Positions 17,443 through 26,117 of a stretch of 64,000 nucleotides of DNA are shown here, one piece after another (the stretch's first letter is position 1; each line of letters starts with the position of its first letter). A model generated the notes under the pieces. That model ran no database searches, was not told the DNA's origin, and saw only the letters and a list, made by a program, of their open reading frames with translations. The stretch spans positions 1 through 64,000 of the forward strand of contig DATFYE010000206.1 of assembly GCA_035315185.1 (NCBI GenBank), in the 5' to 3' direction. Origin of the DNA: JADGQN01 sp035315185 (GTDB taxonomy: Bacteria; Desulfobacterota; Syntrophorhabdia; Syntrophorhabdales; WCHB1-27). The translations under genes were made by a program, and so were the position numbers.

Positions 17443-17958
17443 ATGTCTATTGAATATGGGTTTTCCTTCAGTAACGATAAATGCACTCAATGCTTTGGAT
17501 GTGAGGTCGCCTGCAAGAACTGGAGAGACGGCGAATTAGGAGTGAGATGGAGGAGAGTTTACAAAATATGGGCCGGCCGTTACCCGGAAGTGAAACTCGC
17601 GTCGGTATCCGTCTCGTGCATGCACTGTGTTGATCCGGTCTGTGTGAAGACATGTCCGGTGCAGGCAATACAGAAACGACCGGATGACGGTATCGTTGTC
17701 GTTGATAAGGGCAAGTGCATCGGGCGCAAGTCATGTGAGAAAGAATGTCCTTTCGGTGCGCCACAGTTCGGGGCCGACGGAAAAATGCAGAAATGCGACC
17801 TGTGCTTGAGTCAGGTGGAGCTGGGCAAGGAATCGCCGCCTTGCGTCGAAACGTGTCCGACAAAGGCCCTGCAATTGAGCAAACTCGAAACAAAAGAGAA
17901 GGGGACGATAGAGAACGCTATCCAAAAATTGGTCGAAGGAGCAGCCAGTACCCGCTAG
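17443..17958 (+). CDS. Four-cluster ferredoxin-like electron-transfer subunit (DmsB/PsrB-like)
   Basis: FeS partner of the upstream molybdoenzyme, 171 residues. Four cysteine groups are visible: CTQCFGCEVACK, SCMHCVDPVCVKTCP, CIGRKSCEKECP and CDLCLSQVELGKESPPCVETCP. In the third group the second cysteine is Arg (codon CGC at 17725-17727, one transition from TGC), so one cluster lacks a ligand or is converted to a 3Fe form. The frame starts at 17425, but ATG 17443 has AAAGGAG at good spacing and starts MSIEYGFSF as in homologues. No Tat signal is present, as is usual for subunits carried across with the catalytic partner. Confidence 0.9.
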   Translation: MSIEYGFSFSNDKCTQCFGCEVACKNWRDGELGVRWRRVYKIWAGRYPEVKLASVSVSCMHCVDPVCVKTCPVQAIQKRPDDGIVVVDKGKCIGRKSCEKECPFGAPQFGADGKMQKCDLCLSQVELGKESPPCVETCPTKALQLSKLETKEKGTIENAIQKLVEGAASTR

Positions 17959-17989
17959 TCGTGGGGTATCCACCATAGCCTTAATCCGT

Positions 17990-18025
17990 CTTCCTTCGTT
18001 GCGAAGGAAGGAGCTATACGTGAAG
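17990..18025. repeat. Hairpin with partial match to the long repeat family end
   Basis: CTTCCTTCG (17990-17998) pairs with CGAAGGAAG (18002-18010) around a TTG loop. The following bases (GAAGGAGCTATACGTGAAG) resemble the conserved internal end of the long repeat family (GAAGGTATACACTTGAAGG). It lies between the FeS subunit and the DUF4019 gene, and no T-tract follows. Confidence 0.4.
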
Positions 18026-18088
18026 CGTTCCCCTGTGGTTCTTCTATGGGTTTTGTGGTGCGCATGAGGAGATAAGGAGGGCAAAGAT

Positions 18089-18511
18089 ATGATGGTGAGA
18101 TTCTTAGTAGCGCTTGCTCTGTGTGTGACCGTCTGTTGCGGAGCTGTCATGGCTGCTTCGGGAGAGAAAGAGGCAGCGGCTGTTGCTGCTGCGGAACGCT
18201 GGCTTAAGCTTATCGACGAAGACAAATACGCTGAGAGCTGGAACGACGCAGCAGGCTATTTCAAAACGGCCGTCAAACAGGATCAATGGGAGCAGTCCCT
18301 TCAGGCCGTGAGAAAACCGCTGGGCGCACTGGTCTCGAGGAAACTGATGAGCAAGGCGTATCAGACCTCGCTCCCCGGCGCGCCTGATGGTGAGTATGTC
18401 GTGATCCAGTTCCAGACATCCTTTCAGAACAAGAAGTCGGCCATTGAAACCGTCACGCCAATGAGAGACAAGGATGGCAAGTGGAGGGTTTCCGGCTACT
18501 TTATCAAGTGA
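18089..18511 (+). CDS. DUF4019 family exported protein
   Basis: Small secreted or periplasmic protein of 140 residues. A signal peptide (MVRFLVALALCVTVCCGAVM then AASGEK) precedes a domain that matches DUF4019: AAERWLKLIDEDKYAESWNDAA, a QWEQSLQAVRKPLGAL helix and YVVIQFQTSFQNKKSAIETVTP strands ending in WRVSGYFIK. The fold resembles NTF2-like proteins; the function is unknown. ATG 18089 is preceded by AAGGAGG. It follows the molybdoenzyme pair but is separated by a hairpin, so it is probably its own unit. Confidence 0.8.
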   Translation: MMVRFLVALALCVTVCCGAVMAASGEKEAAAVAAAERWLKLIDEDKYAESWNDAAGYFKTAVKQDQWEQSLQAVRKPLGALVSRKLMSKAYQTSLPGAPDGEYVVIQFQTSFQNKKSAIETVTPMRDKDGKWRVSGYFIK

Positions 18512-18570
18512 GGCGTTACACAAACGCTGACGACCTGCAAACTGCCCTTCCGGGGTCGACAGGGCGCAAC

Positions 18571-18618
18571 ACCCACTTCGTGGGTACTCGGAAGGTATAC
18601 ACTTGAAGGTGAATCGGT
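18571..18618 (-). repeat. Half copy of the long repeat family with a short hairpin
   Basis: ACCCAC (18571-18576) pairs with GTGGGT (18580-18585), a variant of the ACCCGC hairpin module. Directly after it lies GAAGGTATACACTTGAAG plus GTGAATCGGT (18591-18618), the conserved internal end and arm of the long repeats. The opposite arm is missing, so this is a truncated copy. It ends two bases before the endonuclease Q stop. Confidence 0.7.
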
Positions 18619-18619
18619 G

Positions 18620-19891
18620 TTAGAGGAGCGTGCCCTGGCCTTTGATTTCCTTCCGCTCCGCTGTCTCGAAAATTTTGATCTCTCCGTACTCGCCGTCGTA
18701 GCCAGGATTGATGTGCACTTTGCCTGCGCGCATCCTTGCTATCGCTTCGGCCACGAGCGGTGAGGCTACCTGCTCGATGTTGCTGAGCGGCGTATCCATG
18801 AGGATCTTGAATTCACTGCCCAGCCTGGTGATCAGGTTCATGTATTCATTGTACACGGACTTGCTGTTCGAGCCCACACCGCGTGCTTCCGCCAGCACCT
18901 CCTGAAGCGGAATAAGAGAATAATAGCGTGGCGCCCCGGCCGGCCTGAAGCCGTGCGCCCTGTCCGCAAGTTTCTCTACGCGGTGCATTACTCCCACGGT
19001 GAGTCGTTTGCCACAGGCAGGGCAACGATACTCGTTCTTTCTTGTCTCGTCCGGAGAGGAGCGGACACCGCAGGGCCTGTGGCCGTCGTAATGGTACTTC
19101 CCCTCTTCCGGAAAAAACTCGATGGTACCAAGAAATCCTGCCCGCGTCTTTATGGACTCCATGATCCCCCCATAGGACACGTCCGCATCGAAGATATTTG
19201 CCTCTCTGCCCAGTTTGGGCGCAGAGTGCGCATCAGAGTTGGAAATGAGTGTAATCCTGTCCAGGGCCGACAGCCGCCAGTTCATAGGTGGGTCCGAAGA
19301 GAGGCCTGTTTCTATGGCGTGGATATGCGGCGTTAGTTCATCGAAGCACTCGTCAAGAGAATCGAATCCGGAAGCGGCGCCGAAAACAGAGAAATGCGGG
19401 GTCCAGGCGTGGGCAGGAATGAGCACAGCCTCCGGCGAAGTATCAAGTGTTATCTTGAGCAACTCTTTTGCGTCGAGCCCGAGGATCGGCCTTCCGTCCG
19501 ATGTTATATTGCCTATCCTGGAAAGCGCCAGGTTGAACTTGGCCGCGCTGGCAAAGTCAGGAACAAAGACGAGACAGTGGATCTTTCGCGTCCTGTCACG
19601 TTTCTTATAAATGCAGCTTATCTCCACAGACAGAAGAAAAAAGAGATCAGCCCTGCACGATTCGGGCACGCCCTCCCCTTGCCGATCCTCCCTCAGCTGA
19701 AACAGACCATTGCCGGTTGACTCCAGTTTCTCCCCGAGTTCCTTGAACCACCTGGGATGGGTGAAGTCTCCGGTGCCGACAATGGTGATACCTTTCATCT
19801 GAGCCCACTTCCAGATGCCTTCAGGTACCATCTCTGGGCTCGTGGCTCTGGAATAGCTCGAATGGATATGGAGGTCGGCAATGAAACGCAT
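18620..19891 (-). CDS. Endonuclease Q family PHP-domain protein (deaminated-base repair)
   Basis: PHP-fold metal-dependent phosphoesterase with a zinc-finger segment, about 423 residues, matching Endonuclease Q, which nicks DNA 5' of uracil, hypoxanthine, xanthine and abasic sites. Metal ligands are seen in ADLHIHSSYS, GTGDFTHP, LSVEISCIY, IPAHAWTPHFSVFG and ISNSDAHS. YHYDGHRPCGVRSS with CPACGKRLTVG makes the Zn-binding part, followed by the C-terminal DNA-binding region (RYYSLIPLQEVLAEA). ATG 19891 gives MRFIADLHIHS; the frame opens five codons earlier at GTG 19906. Unlike some Gram-positive members it has no UvrD-type helicase beside it. Confidence 0.85.
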   Translation of the reverse strand: MRFIADLHIHSSYSRATSPEMVPEGIWKWAQMKGITIVGTGDFTHPRWFKELGEKLESTGNGLFQLREDRQGEGVPESCRADLFFLLSVEISCIYKKRDRTRKIHCLVFVPDFASAAKFNLALSRIGNITSDGRPILGLDAKELLKITLDTSPEAVLIPAHAWTPHFSVFGAASGFDSLDECFDELTPHIHAIETGLSSDPPMNWRLSALDRITLISNSDAHSAPKLGREANIFDADVSYGGIMESIKTRAGFLGTIEFFPEEGKYHYDGHRPCGVRSSPDETRKNEYRCPACGKRLTVGVMHRVEKLADRAHGFRPAGAPRYYSLIPLQEVLAEARGVGSNSKSVYNEYMNLITRLGSEFKILMDTPLSNIEQVASPLVAEAIARMRAGKVHINPGYDGEYGEIKIFETAERKEIKGQGTLL

Positions 19892-20125
19892 AGCAATCAA
19901 GAACACGTGGTTCTCGTGAAGTATACTCTATGCACAAAACCGGAGCAACACAAACGAAGCCCTGCCCCGCCGTTAGCCGCTGCTCAGCCGCTGCAGTACC
20001 GCCTTGACACTCGCAAGCCCCCGTGATACTTTAACGTTTCGCATCCGGGCTTGTATACGGGCTCGGAGTCAAGGGTTAGTCCCTCACAAACGAAGGCTTG
20101 GCCGATTGAAAGGGAGAAAACTAGC

Positions 20126-22264
20126 ATGACTGATTTGAAGGTGAAGGAGATCGCGAGACTAGCTTACGCGAGGCCTGCGATAAAGAGGGGATATGCGAAC
20201 CAGACTCTCTACGTTAACCTCTCGGATTCGAAGATCTCCATCAAGCCCGTGAGCGAGAAAATGAAGGAAACCTTCGTAGGTGGAAAGGGCTTTGACCTCT
20301 GGCTCCTCTGGAATGCTGTAAACAAGGACACTAAGTGGAACTCCCCTGAGAACGCGCTCTGCATTGCATGCGGTCCCTTGGGTGGAACCACCATTTATCC
20401 GGGATCGGGCAAGAGCATCGTGACTTCCATCTCTCCTACCACAGGCTCCGTGATGGATTCCAACGTGGGCGGTTTCTTTGGCCCGTATTTGAAGTTCTCA
20501 GGTTTCGATGCCTTCGAAGTCCAGGGCAAGACCGGGGCACCCACGGTGATCTTCATCGACGGTATCAACCAGCAGGTGCAGATACTGGAAGTTACAGGGC
20601 TCCCGCAAGGGGCACACGAAGTCACGGAAGTGCTGACCAACCATTTTGGGCAGGGAAAGCCAAGGAACATATCGGTGGTCTCTACGGGGCCCGGAGCAAA
20701 ACACAGCCTGATCGGGCTTCTCAACTTCTCCTGGTATGACCCGAAGAGATCAAGGCCCCGGCTCAAGCAGGCCGGCCGTGGAGGCCTCGGGACCGTATTC
20801 GCGGACAAGGGCCTGAAGGCCATCGTGGCCCGCTGGGAGAGTGTCACTCTGGCGCTAAACGATCCTGCGGATGAAGAAGCTTTGAAGAAGGTGGCAAAAC
20901 TCCACTCGCAGGAGATCCTCGAGCAGGACCCCAAGCAAAACCAGATGTCCATGGTTGGCACTGCCCATCTCGTCACTATCATGAACGATTATGACCTTCT
21001 GCCCACCCACAACTTCCGTTACGGCCAGCATCCCCAAGCTCCTGAAGTGGGTATGGAAGTCTACAGACCTCTCTTTGACAAAGGGTTTGACGGATGCTGG
21101 ATGGGCTGCTCACTCGCCTGCTCCCATGGGGTGAAGGACTTTGCGCCGACAACCGGGCCCCATGCGGGAAGAAAGGTCTTCGTCGACGGACCGGAGTACG
21201 AGACGATCGCGGGATGCGGGTCAAACCATGGGATCTTTGATCCCCTCCACATCATTGAGATGAACTTTTACTGCGACAATTACGGCGTCGATTCTATTTC
21301 AGTCGGGACAAGTATCGCCTTTGCCATGGAGTGTTTTGAGATGGGTCTCATCAACAAGACCCACACCGGCGGCATGGACCTCTCCTTCGGGAACAAAGCC
21401 AGTGCCCTGGAGATTCTCCATCAGATGGCGAGAGGCGAAGGGTTCGGCAAAGTGGTAGGCCAAGGTGTCCGTAAGATGAAAGAGATATTCTCAAAAGAGT
21501 ACGGCGCGGATCGTGCCGTCATGGAGGACATCGGCATGGAGGCCAAAGGCCTGGAGTTCTCCGAGTATATGCCCAAGGAGTCCCTCGCACAGCAGGGAGG
21601 CTACGGTTTGGCCCTCAAAGGACCTCAGCACGATGAGGCATGGCTTATCTTCCTCGACATGGTCCATAATTTCCTGCCCACCTTCGAGCAAAAGGCAGAG
21701 GCGCTCCACTGGTTCCCTCTGTGGCGTACCTGGTTCGGCCTCTGCGGGCTCTGCAAACTTCCCTGGAACGATGTCGTACCTGCGGACAACAAGCAGACCA
21801 AGGAGCCTGCCAAGGTCATCCAACACGTGGACTGGTACACGCAGTATTTCAATGCGGTGACCGGCAAGAGCCTCACGCCCGTTGATTTGATCTTCATGAG
21901 TGAAAAGGTCTATAACTTCCAGCGTCTCCTCTGCCTAAAGCTGGGCTTTGGCCGTAGGGAGCATGATGCTATTCCGTACAGGGCGATGGGTCCGGTGACC
22001 GTCGAAGAATATGAATCCAGGGCCGACCGTTACGACAAGCAGTTGAAGGAGGTCCACGCGGTAGACATCGGCGGGATGGGCACAGCGGAGAAAGTAAAGA
22101 CCTTGCGGAAACTGCGGGAACAGAAGTATGAGCAACTTAAGGACGCGGTGTACGAGCGGAGAGGCTGGTCAAAGGACGGCATCCCGACGCTTGACACAGT
22201 AAGGCGGCTCGGGATAGACTTACCCGAGGTTCTGGACGTTTTGAAAGCGCACGGAGTAGCATGA
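20126..22264 (+). CDS. Aldehyde:ferredoxin oxidoreductase family protein (tungsten pterin)
   Basis: AOR-family tungsten or molybdenum bis-pterin enzyme of 712 residues, oxidising an aldehyde (or related substrate) to acid with ferredoxin. The N-terminal domain shows LYVNLSDSKISIKPVSEKMK, then FVGGKGFDLWLL and GPLGGTTIYPGSGKSIVTSI. Cluster ligands are in DGCWMGCSLACSHGV (a C-x3-C-x3-C spacing, slightly wider than the classical C-x2-C-x3-C) and in the later GLCGLCKLPWND. ATG 20126 has AGGGAG at acceptable spacing; the frame opens at 20051 but the extra residues are not family-like. Its stop overlaps the MoaD-like gene by ATGA. BamB-type benzoyl-CoA reductase subunits belong to the same family and cannot be fully excluded. 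Confidence 0.85.
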   Translation: MTDLKVKEIARLAYARPAIKRGYANQTLYVNLSDSKISIKPVSEKMKETFVGGKGFDLWLLWNAVNKDTKWNSPENALCIACGPLGGTTIYPGSGKSIVTSISPTTGSVMDSNVGGFFGPYLKFSGFDAFEVQGKTGAPTVIFIDGINQQVQILEVTGLPQGAHEVTEVLTNHFGQGKPRNISVVSTGPGAKHSLIGLLNFSWYDPKRSRPRLKQAGRGGLGTVFADKGLKAIVARWESVTLALNDPADEEALKKVAKLHSQEILEQDPKQNQMSMVGTAHLVTIMNDYDLLPTHNFRYGQHPQAPEVGMEVYRPLFDKGFDGCWMGCSLACSHGVKDFAPTTGPHAGRKVFVDGPEYETIAGCGSNHGIFDPLHIIEMNFYCDNYGVDSISVGTSIAFAMECFEMGLINKTHTGGMDLSFGNKASALEILHQMARGEGFGKVVGQGVRKMKEIFSKEYGADRAVMEDIGMEAKGLEFSEYMPKESLAQQGGYGLALKGPQHDEAWLIFLDMVHNFLPTFEQKAEALHWFPLWRTWFGLCGLCKLPWNDVVPADNKQTKEPAKVIQHVDWYTQYFNAVTGKSLTPVDLIFMSEKVYNFQRLLCLKLGFGRREHDAIPYRAMGPVTVEEYESRADRYDKQLKEVHAVDIGGMGTAEKVKTLRKLREQKYEQLKDAVYERRGWSKDGIPTLDTVRRLGIDLPEVLDVLKAHGVA

Positions 22265-22461
22265 TGGTACTCGTTGAAGGCAGAGAGTTCTGCTGGCGAG
22301 AAGGCTTGACAGTTGCCGATCTCCTGGAGGAGTTGGGCGACCCCTACCCCTATGCCGTGGTGCGCATCAACGACACCGTTATCTCAGGGCCCGATTTTGC
22401 GACAGCCGCAGTGCCGCGAGGCTCTGAAGTATTCCTCATCCCCCTCATCGCCGGCGGATAG
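22261..22461 (+). CDS. MoaD/ThiS-like sulfur carrier protein coupled to AOR
   Basis: Beta-grasp sulfur carrier of 66 residues ending in AGG, the diglycine tail that is adenylated and thiocarboxylated during pterin cofactor synthesis. The core VLVEGREFCWREGLTVADLL, the VVRINDTVISGPDF strand and the C-terminal EVFLIPLIAGG match the fold. ATG 22261 overlaps the AOR stop (ATGA), so the two are translationally coupled. This AOR-MoaD pairing is common for tungsten enzymes and points to a dedicated cofactor supply. A second ATG at 22264 is equally possible. Confidence 0.85.
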   Translation: MMVLVEGREFCWREGLTVADLLEELGDPYPYAVVRINDTVISGPDFATAAVPRGSEVFLIPLIAGG

Positions 22462-22477
22462 ACACCGATGTATTATC

Positions 22478-23911
22478 TTACTTTTCAATGCCTGCCAGGC
22501 GCTTCGCTGCTTCCTTTTTCTTGTTCAGGTCCGTTTCACGGTAAATGGTCACGCGGTGAGCCTCGGGTGAGCCGCCACCGTGGATATCGGAAATCGTATC
22601 AGCGCTCTCCAGGGCCATCTTTTCTACCAGCCTGTACATCCTGACGCGGTTCTCGACCGATTGACCCTCAGCACCCTTTAGGTACTTCTTCAAGAGGCCG
22701 CCGACTTCAGGGTTCTGGAAATCCCTGTCAGAAGGCAGGTCCGCCACAAAACCACCGCTTACATCGATCATGAGCCGGATGGCCTCTGCCAGCTCTTTGC
22801 CTTCGTGGAGCTTCGATGCATTGGCGAGGACCGTGTCGATGTAGTACGTGCCTGAAGGCTGCTTCTTGCCTTCGTATGAGGCTGCCAGACAGCAGGCGTA
22901 GAGCGTCTCGGCCCTGTGGATCATGTCGATAACCTTCTGTTTGTGATGGCTGACCTTCGCGGTTCCGTTGTAATCCATCAGGGTCAGGGCTGCTCCGATC
23001 ATGCAGTCGATTTTCCCGGACTTGCACCCACCATGGCTCTGGCGATGCAGAGAAGAGAATTTCACAACCATGTCCTGCGCGAATTCGGTTTCGCCGCACA
23101 TGAAGACACGCTCCCATGGTACGAAGACATTGTCAAAAATCAGCGTGGGGCAATATTTGGAATACATGGTATTTCCTATGTCGCATCCATCCAGTTCACG
23201 CATATCGAGGGTCGATCTGCCAACCACGTGAATCAATCCCTTCGTATCAGAGGGAACTGAAAAGGCTACGGCGTAGTCCGTGTCTCCCTTGCCCATGGCA
23301 CGGGTGGGGAGCACGATGATTTCGTGTGACGAAAGAGAGCCTGTCTGATGCGCCTTGGCCCCGCGGACGACAATGCCATCCTTCCTGCGCTCGACCACGT
23401 GGAGATACATATCCTTGTCCGACTGCTCGTTCGGCCCGAGTGAGCGATCGCCTTTAACATCGGTAACACCAGCATTCGCGGCAAGATCATTCTTCTGGAC
23501 GTACTTCAAAAATTCGATGAAACGATCGTTGTACTTGGTGCCGTGTTTCTTATCGATATCATAGGTCACGATCGAGAGGGTCGACAGGCAGTCGAGGCCT
23601 GTGCAACGCTGATGGCACGTGCCCACATAATTGCCCAGGGCCCGGTTAACTTTCACGCGTGCTACCAGGTCTTCGATGCTGGAAGGAGGCAGAGTGAATC
23701 TGTTCACCGGTTCATTGATTAAAGGACTCGTGGTCACCACAAGGTCACGGAACTCACCCTCGGCCACCTCATACGTTGCTGCCGTTGCCTCTATCCCGGC
23801 ACGAAGACGCGGGTTGTCCACCACGTTGGTGATACGCTCTCCGAACATATATGCGGTCGGTTTGAGAGCCCGAATCGATTCGATGTATTCCGCTTTTGTC
23901 TTAAGACCCAT
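22478..23911 (-). CDS. 4-hydroxybutyryl-CoA dehydratase / vinylacetyl-CoA isomerase family
   Basis: FAD and [4Fe-4S] enzyme of 477 residues related to AbfD, which dehydrates 4-hydroxybutyryl-CoA to crotonyl-CoA by a ketyl radical mechanism. The cluster ligands of the family are present: Cys99 and Cys103 in GTCHQRC, then His289 and Cys296 in LHRQSHGGCK with the seven-residue His-Cys spacing of AbfD. The 4-HPA 3-monooxygenase-like FAD fold spans the protein (HQTGSLSSHEIIVLPTRAM, NVFVPWERVFMCGE). ATG 23911 has AAGGAGG upstream. It converges with the AOR-MoaD genes 16 bases away and lies upstream of a GntR gene on the same strand. The true substrate could be another 4-hydroxyacyl-CoA. Confidence 0.9.
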   Translation of the reverse strand: MGLKTKAEYIESIRALKPTAYMFGERITNVVDNPRLRAGIEATAATYEVAEGEFRDLVVTTSPLINEPVNRFTLPPSSIEDLVARVKVNRALGNYVGTCHQRCTGLDCLSTLSIVTYDIDKKHGTKYNDRFIEFLKYVQKNDLAANAGVTDVKGDRSLGPNEQSDKDMYLHVVERRKDGIVVRGAKAHQTGSLSSHEIIVLPTRAMGKGDTDYAVAFSVPSDTKGLIHVVGRSTLDMRELDGCDIGNTMYSKYCPTLIFDNVFVPWERVFMCGETEFAQDMVVKFSSLHRQSHGGCKSGKIDCMIGAALTLMDYNGTAKVSHHKQKVIDMIHRAETLYACCLAASYEGKKQPSGTYYIDTVLANASKLHEGKELAEAIRLMIDVSGGFVADLPSDRDFQNPEVGGLLKKYLKGAEGQSVENRVRMYRLVEKMALESADTISDIHGGGSPEAHRVTIYRETDLNKKKEAAKRLAGIEK

Positions 23912-24009
23912 GATACAACCTCCTTCTATTTCACTAAGATATTGACATCGATTGGTTAGGTTTCGTTCAGCTTCCCCTTAACCTTAATCTCAACCTTAAC
24001 CTTTCCTTT

Positions 24010-24705
24010 TCAAAACTGGGCCCTCTCCTGCTCCGCGAGCAACTTGCGGACGCTCGTCAGCACCTGTACTTTCACGTTGGTTACGTGGTTCTTCAACACA
24101 CTCTGGGCCCTCTCAACGCTGCGCACCGCAACAGCATCGCATATCTCCTGGTGTTCCTGGTCAGTTGCCGTGAGGGATGTTCTCGGAAGATTGCTGTACT
24201 TGAGGAACAGAATATCGAACAGATTCTCCAGAATGCGGATCTGCGTCTCTTTCCCCGAAAGGGAGGCCAGCGTCAGGTGAAATTCCCGGTTCTTAAATAG
24301 CCGGTCTTTCAAAAACAGCTCGCGTTCTGCCGCCTGATGCGCGTGGAGCGCTGCCTTCAGTTTTCCAAGGCTCTCCTTGTTGAGGTTATGTATAGTGGCG
24401 CGCACAAGTGAAGGTTCAATAAGCTCTCTCATCTCGTAGATCTCTTCGATCTCTTTGACACTGAAAGGCGTCATACAGAATCCGCGGTTCGGCTCGTGAG
24501 AGACGAAGCTCTGCAGTTCGAGCCTCTTGAGTGCCTGGATAATTGGCGTAGGGCTCAGGTGAAGCTTCCCGGCCAGATCCCGGTACGCGATCTTCTGCCC
24601 CGGCACGAGCTCCCTCGTATAGATCATGCGCCTGATGCCTTGATAGGCTATCTGGCTTGAGTCTTCCACCTGCTTGCCGGCGTTCTCACTTTTCTTCTGC
24701 GCCAT
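24010..24705 (-). CDS. GntR family transcriptional regulator (FCD type)
   Basis: Regulator of 231 residues with an N-terminal winged helix (YQGIRRMIYTRELVPGQKIA then YRDLAGKLHLSPTPIIQALK) and a C-terminal all-helical FCD ligand domain (EEIYEMRELIEPSLVRATI, FHLTLASLSGKE). FCD domains bind small carboxylates with a metal. ATG 24705 is the natural start. It lies upstream of the dehydratase gene and is divergent from the sucC-like gene; an inverted repeat at 24820-24835 next to a perfect sigma-70 promoter is a good candidate operator. It probably controls both the sucCD-like genes and its own transcript. The ligand is unknown. Confidence 0.88.
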   Translation of the reverse strand: MAQKKSENAGKQVEDSSQIAYQGIRRMIYTRELVPGQKIAYRDLAGKLHLSPTPIIQALKRLELQSFVSHEPNRGFCMTPFSVKEIEEIYEMRELIEPSLVRATIHNLNKESLGKLKAALHAHQAAERELFLKDRLFKNREFHLTLASLSGKETQIRILENLFDILFLKYSNLPRTSLTATDQEHQEICDAVAVRSVERAQSVLKNHVTNVKVQVLTSVRKLLAEQERAQF

Positions 24706-24819
24706 TTCTGCACCTTTTTTCTTTTTTTGTCCAAGCCTAGTTCATTCTACATAAAGTAAATTAAATTTGCAATTAAATTTTTAGCCAAATTTATGGTCTC
24801 GTACTTCTAGTAGATAAGA

Positions 24820-24835
24820 AATCAAATATCTGATT
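24820..24835. promoter_or_regulatory. Candidate GntR operator, inverted repeat
   Basis: AATCA (24820-24824) and TGATT (24831-24835) form an inverted repeat with a six-base spacer, seven bases before the -35 box of the sucC promoter and in the divergent region of the GntR gene. The surrounding 24740-24840 sequence is strikingly AT-rich (for example AAATTTGCAATTAAATTT at 24763-24780). Confidence 0.4.
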
Positions 24836-24842
24836 ATTTTCG

Positions 24843-24871
24843 TTGACATGCATCGCCTTCGGTTTTATACT
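24843..24871 (+). promoter_or_regulatory. Sigma-70 promoter of the sucC-like gene
   Basis: TTGACA (24843-24848), a 17-base spacer and TATACT (24866-24871) form a near-consensus promoter. Transcription would start near 24878, giving a leader of about 73 bases that contains the short hairpin at 24895-24908. Confidence 0.7.
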
Positions 24872-24894
24872 TGCTGCACGACGGCGAGCCGGGT

Positions 24895-24908
24895 ACCCGC
24901 TTGCGGGT
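24895..24908. repeat. Short hairpin module in the sucC leader
   Basis: ACCCGC TT GCGGGT, preceded by GGCGAGCCGGGT. The same module occurs at 27214, 31468 and 37999, with loop variants at 27272 and 29750. Here it lies inside the predicted 5' untranslated region. Confidence 0.75.
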
Positions 24909-24950
24909 GGGCCAGTAATAGAAAAACTATTCAAAGGACAAAAATCGCTA

Positions 24951-26092
24951 TGAGACTGCATGAATACGAGGCACTAGATATTTTTGAACAGAACCGCATT
25001 CCTGTCCCCCACCGCGGCGTGGCATCGACCATGCACGAAGCCCTTCAGGTTGCCGGGGAAATAGGATACCCGGTTGTGCTCAAAGCGCAGGTTCTTGTGG
25101 GAGGACGTGGCCTTGCCGGCGGCATAAAGACTGCTTCCACACCGGACGAACTGAAGGATATGGCCGAGGAACTGCTCAGCGCAGACATCAAGGGCCTCCC
25201 GGTGAGGAAGATACTCGTCTGCCAGAAAGCGGAAATTGCGAAAGAACTCTATCTGGGTATCACGATAGACGGCTATTCGGGCAGGCCTGTGATTGTCGTC
25301 AGCACTGAAGGCGGAGTGCTCATCGAAGAAACGGCGAGAACCTCGCCGGAAAAGATTGCAGCGATCCACATCGAACCGTCTTTCGGTTATTACCCTTACC
25401 AGGCCCGCTCACTCCTCCGTATGCTCGGACTGAAACAGCAGCTCATTGCGCCCTGGAGTGATGTCATTGGCCAGCTGTACGACGTGGCGCTGCGTTACGA
25501 GGCATTGATCGCCGAGATCAACCCCCTCGTCGTGCTCCCGAATGGTGGCCTCCTCGCTGTTGACGCCGTGCTCGAGATCGACGACTCGGCCCTGTCGCGG
25601 ATCCGCCGCCAGCTACCCGACCGCGCAGATCGGATCGAGAATCCCCTGGAGCGCAGGGGCAGGGAGATCGGGGTCACGTACGTAGACCTCGATGGCGACA
25701 TCGGTATCATCTCATCAGGAGCCGGTCTCGGCATGGCCTCCATGGACATCATCGGCCAGAAGATGAAACCTGCAAATTTCCTGGAGACAGGCGGGGGTAT
25801 TACGGCAGATCTCCTCTACAAGTGCATGCAGCTCGTGATGATGAAACCAGACCTCCGCGCCATTTTCATCAATGTGTATGGCGGCATCAACCCGATCCAC
25901 GAAGGCGCCAAGGGCGTTGCACGCTACATTAATGAGCATAAGGTGAAGATCCCCATCATTGCAAAGGCCCTGGGCAATCACCAGGAAGAAACGTGGGAGA
26001 TACTCCGCTCCGCGGGCGTGCACGTGGTGACCGAAGCGGCAACGGAGAGAGCAATTGAAAAATTGTATGAGCTCGTAGGACACGGGCGCTAG
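24951..26092 (+). CDS. sucC: Succinyl-CoA synthetase-like beta subunit (ATP-grasp)
   Basis: Beta subunit of an ADP- or GDP-forming acyl-CoA synthetase, 380 residues. The ATP-grasp domain occupies about residues 1-235 (MRLHEYEALDIF, VVLKAQVLVGGRGLAGGIK, EINPLVVLPNGGLLAVDAVL) and the CoA-ligase half follows (LETGGGITADLLYKC, INVYGGINPIHEGAKG). ATG 24951 is the family start; the in-frame ATG at 24848 lies within the promoter and is rejected. It is followed 214 bases later by the alpha subunit. The neighbourhood (dehydratase, AOR, GntR) suggests energy conservation from a CoA thioester intermediate, so the acid may not be succinate. Confidence 0.88.
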
Positions 26093-26117
26093 CCCGCGGG
26101 CGCGCAAGGCTAAGATT

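Noticed and set aside
20126..22264. Assignment as BamB of class II benzoyl-CoA reductase
   Set aside because: No BamC-I genes are nearby and a MoaD partner is typical of plain AORs; the family is shared, so this remains only an alternative.
24895..24908. CRISPR repeat interpretation of the ACCCGC hairpins
   Set aside because: The copies are scattered kilobases apart without regular spacers and no cas gene is present.
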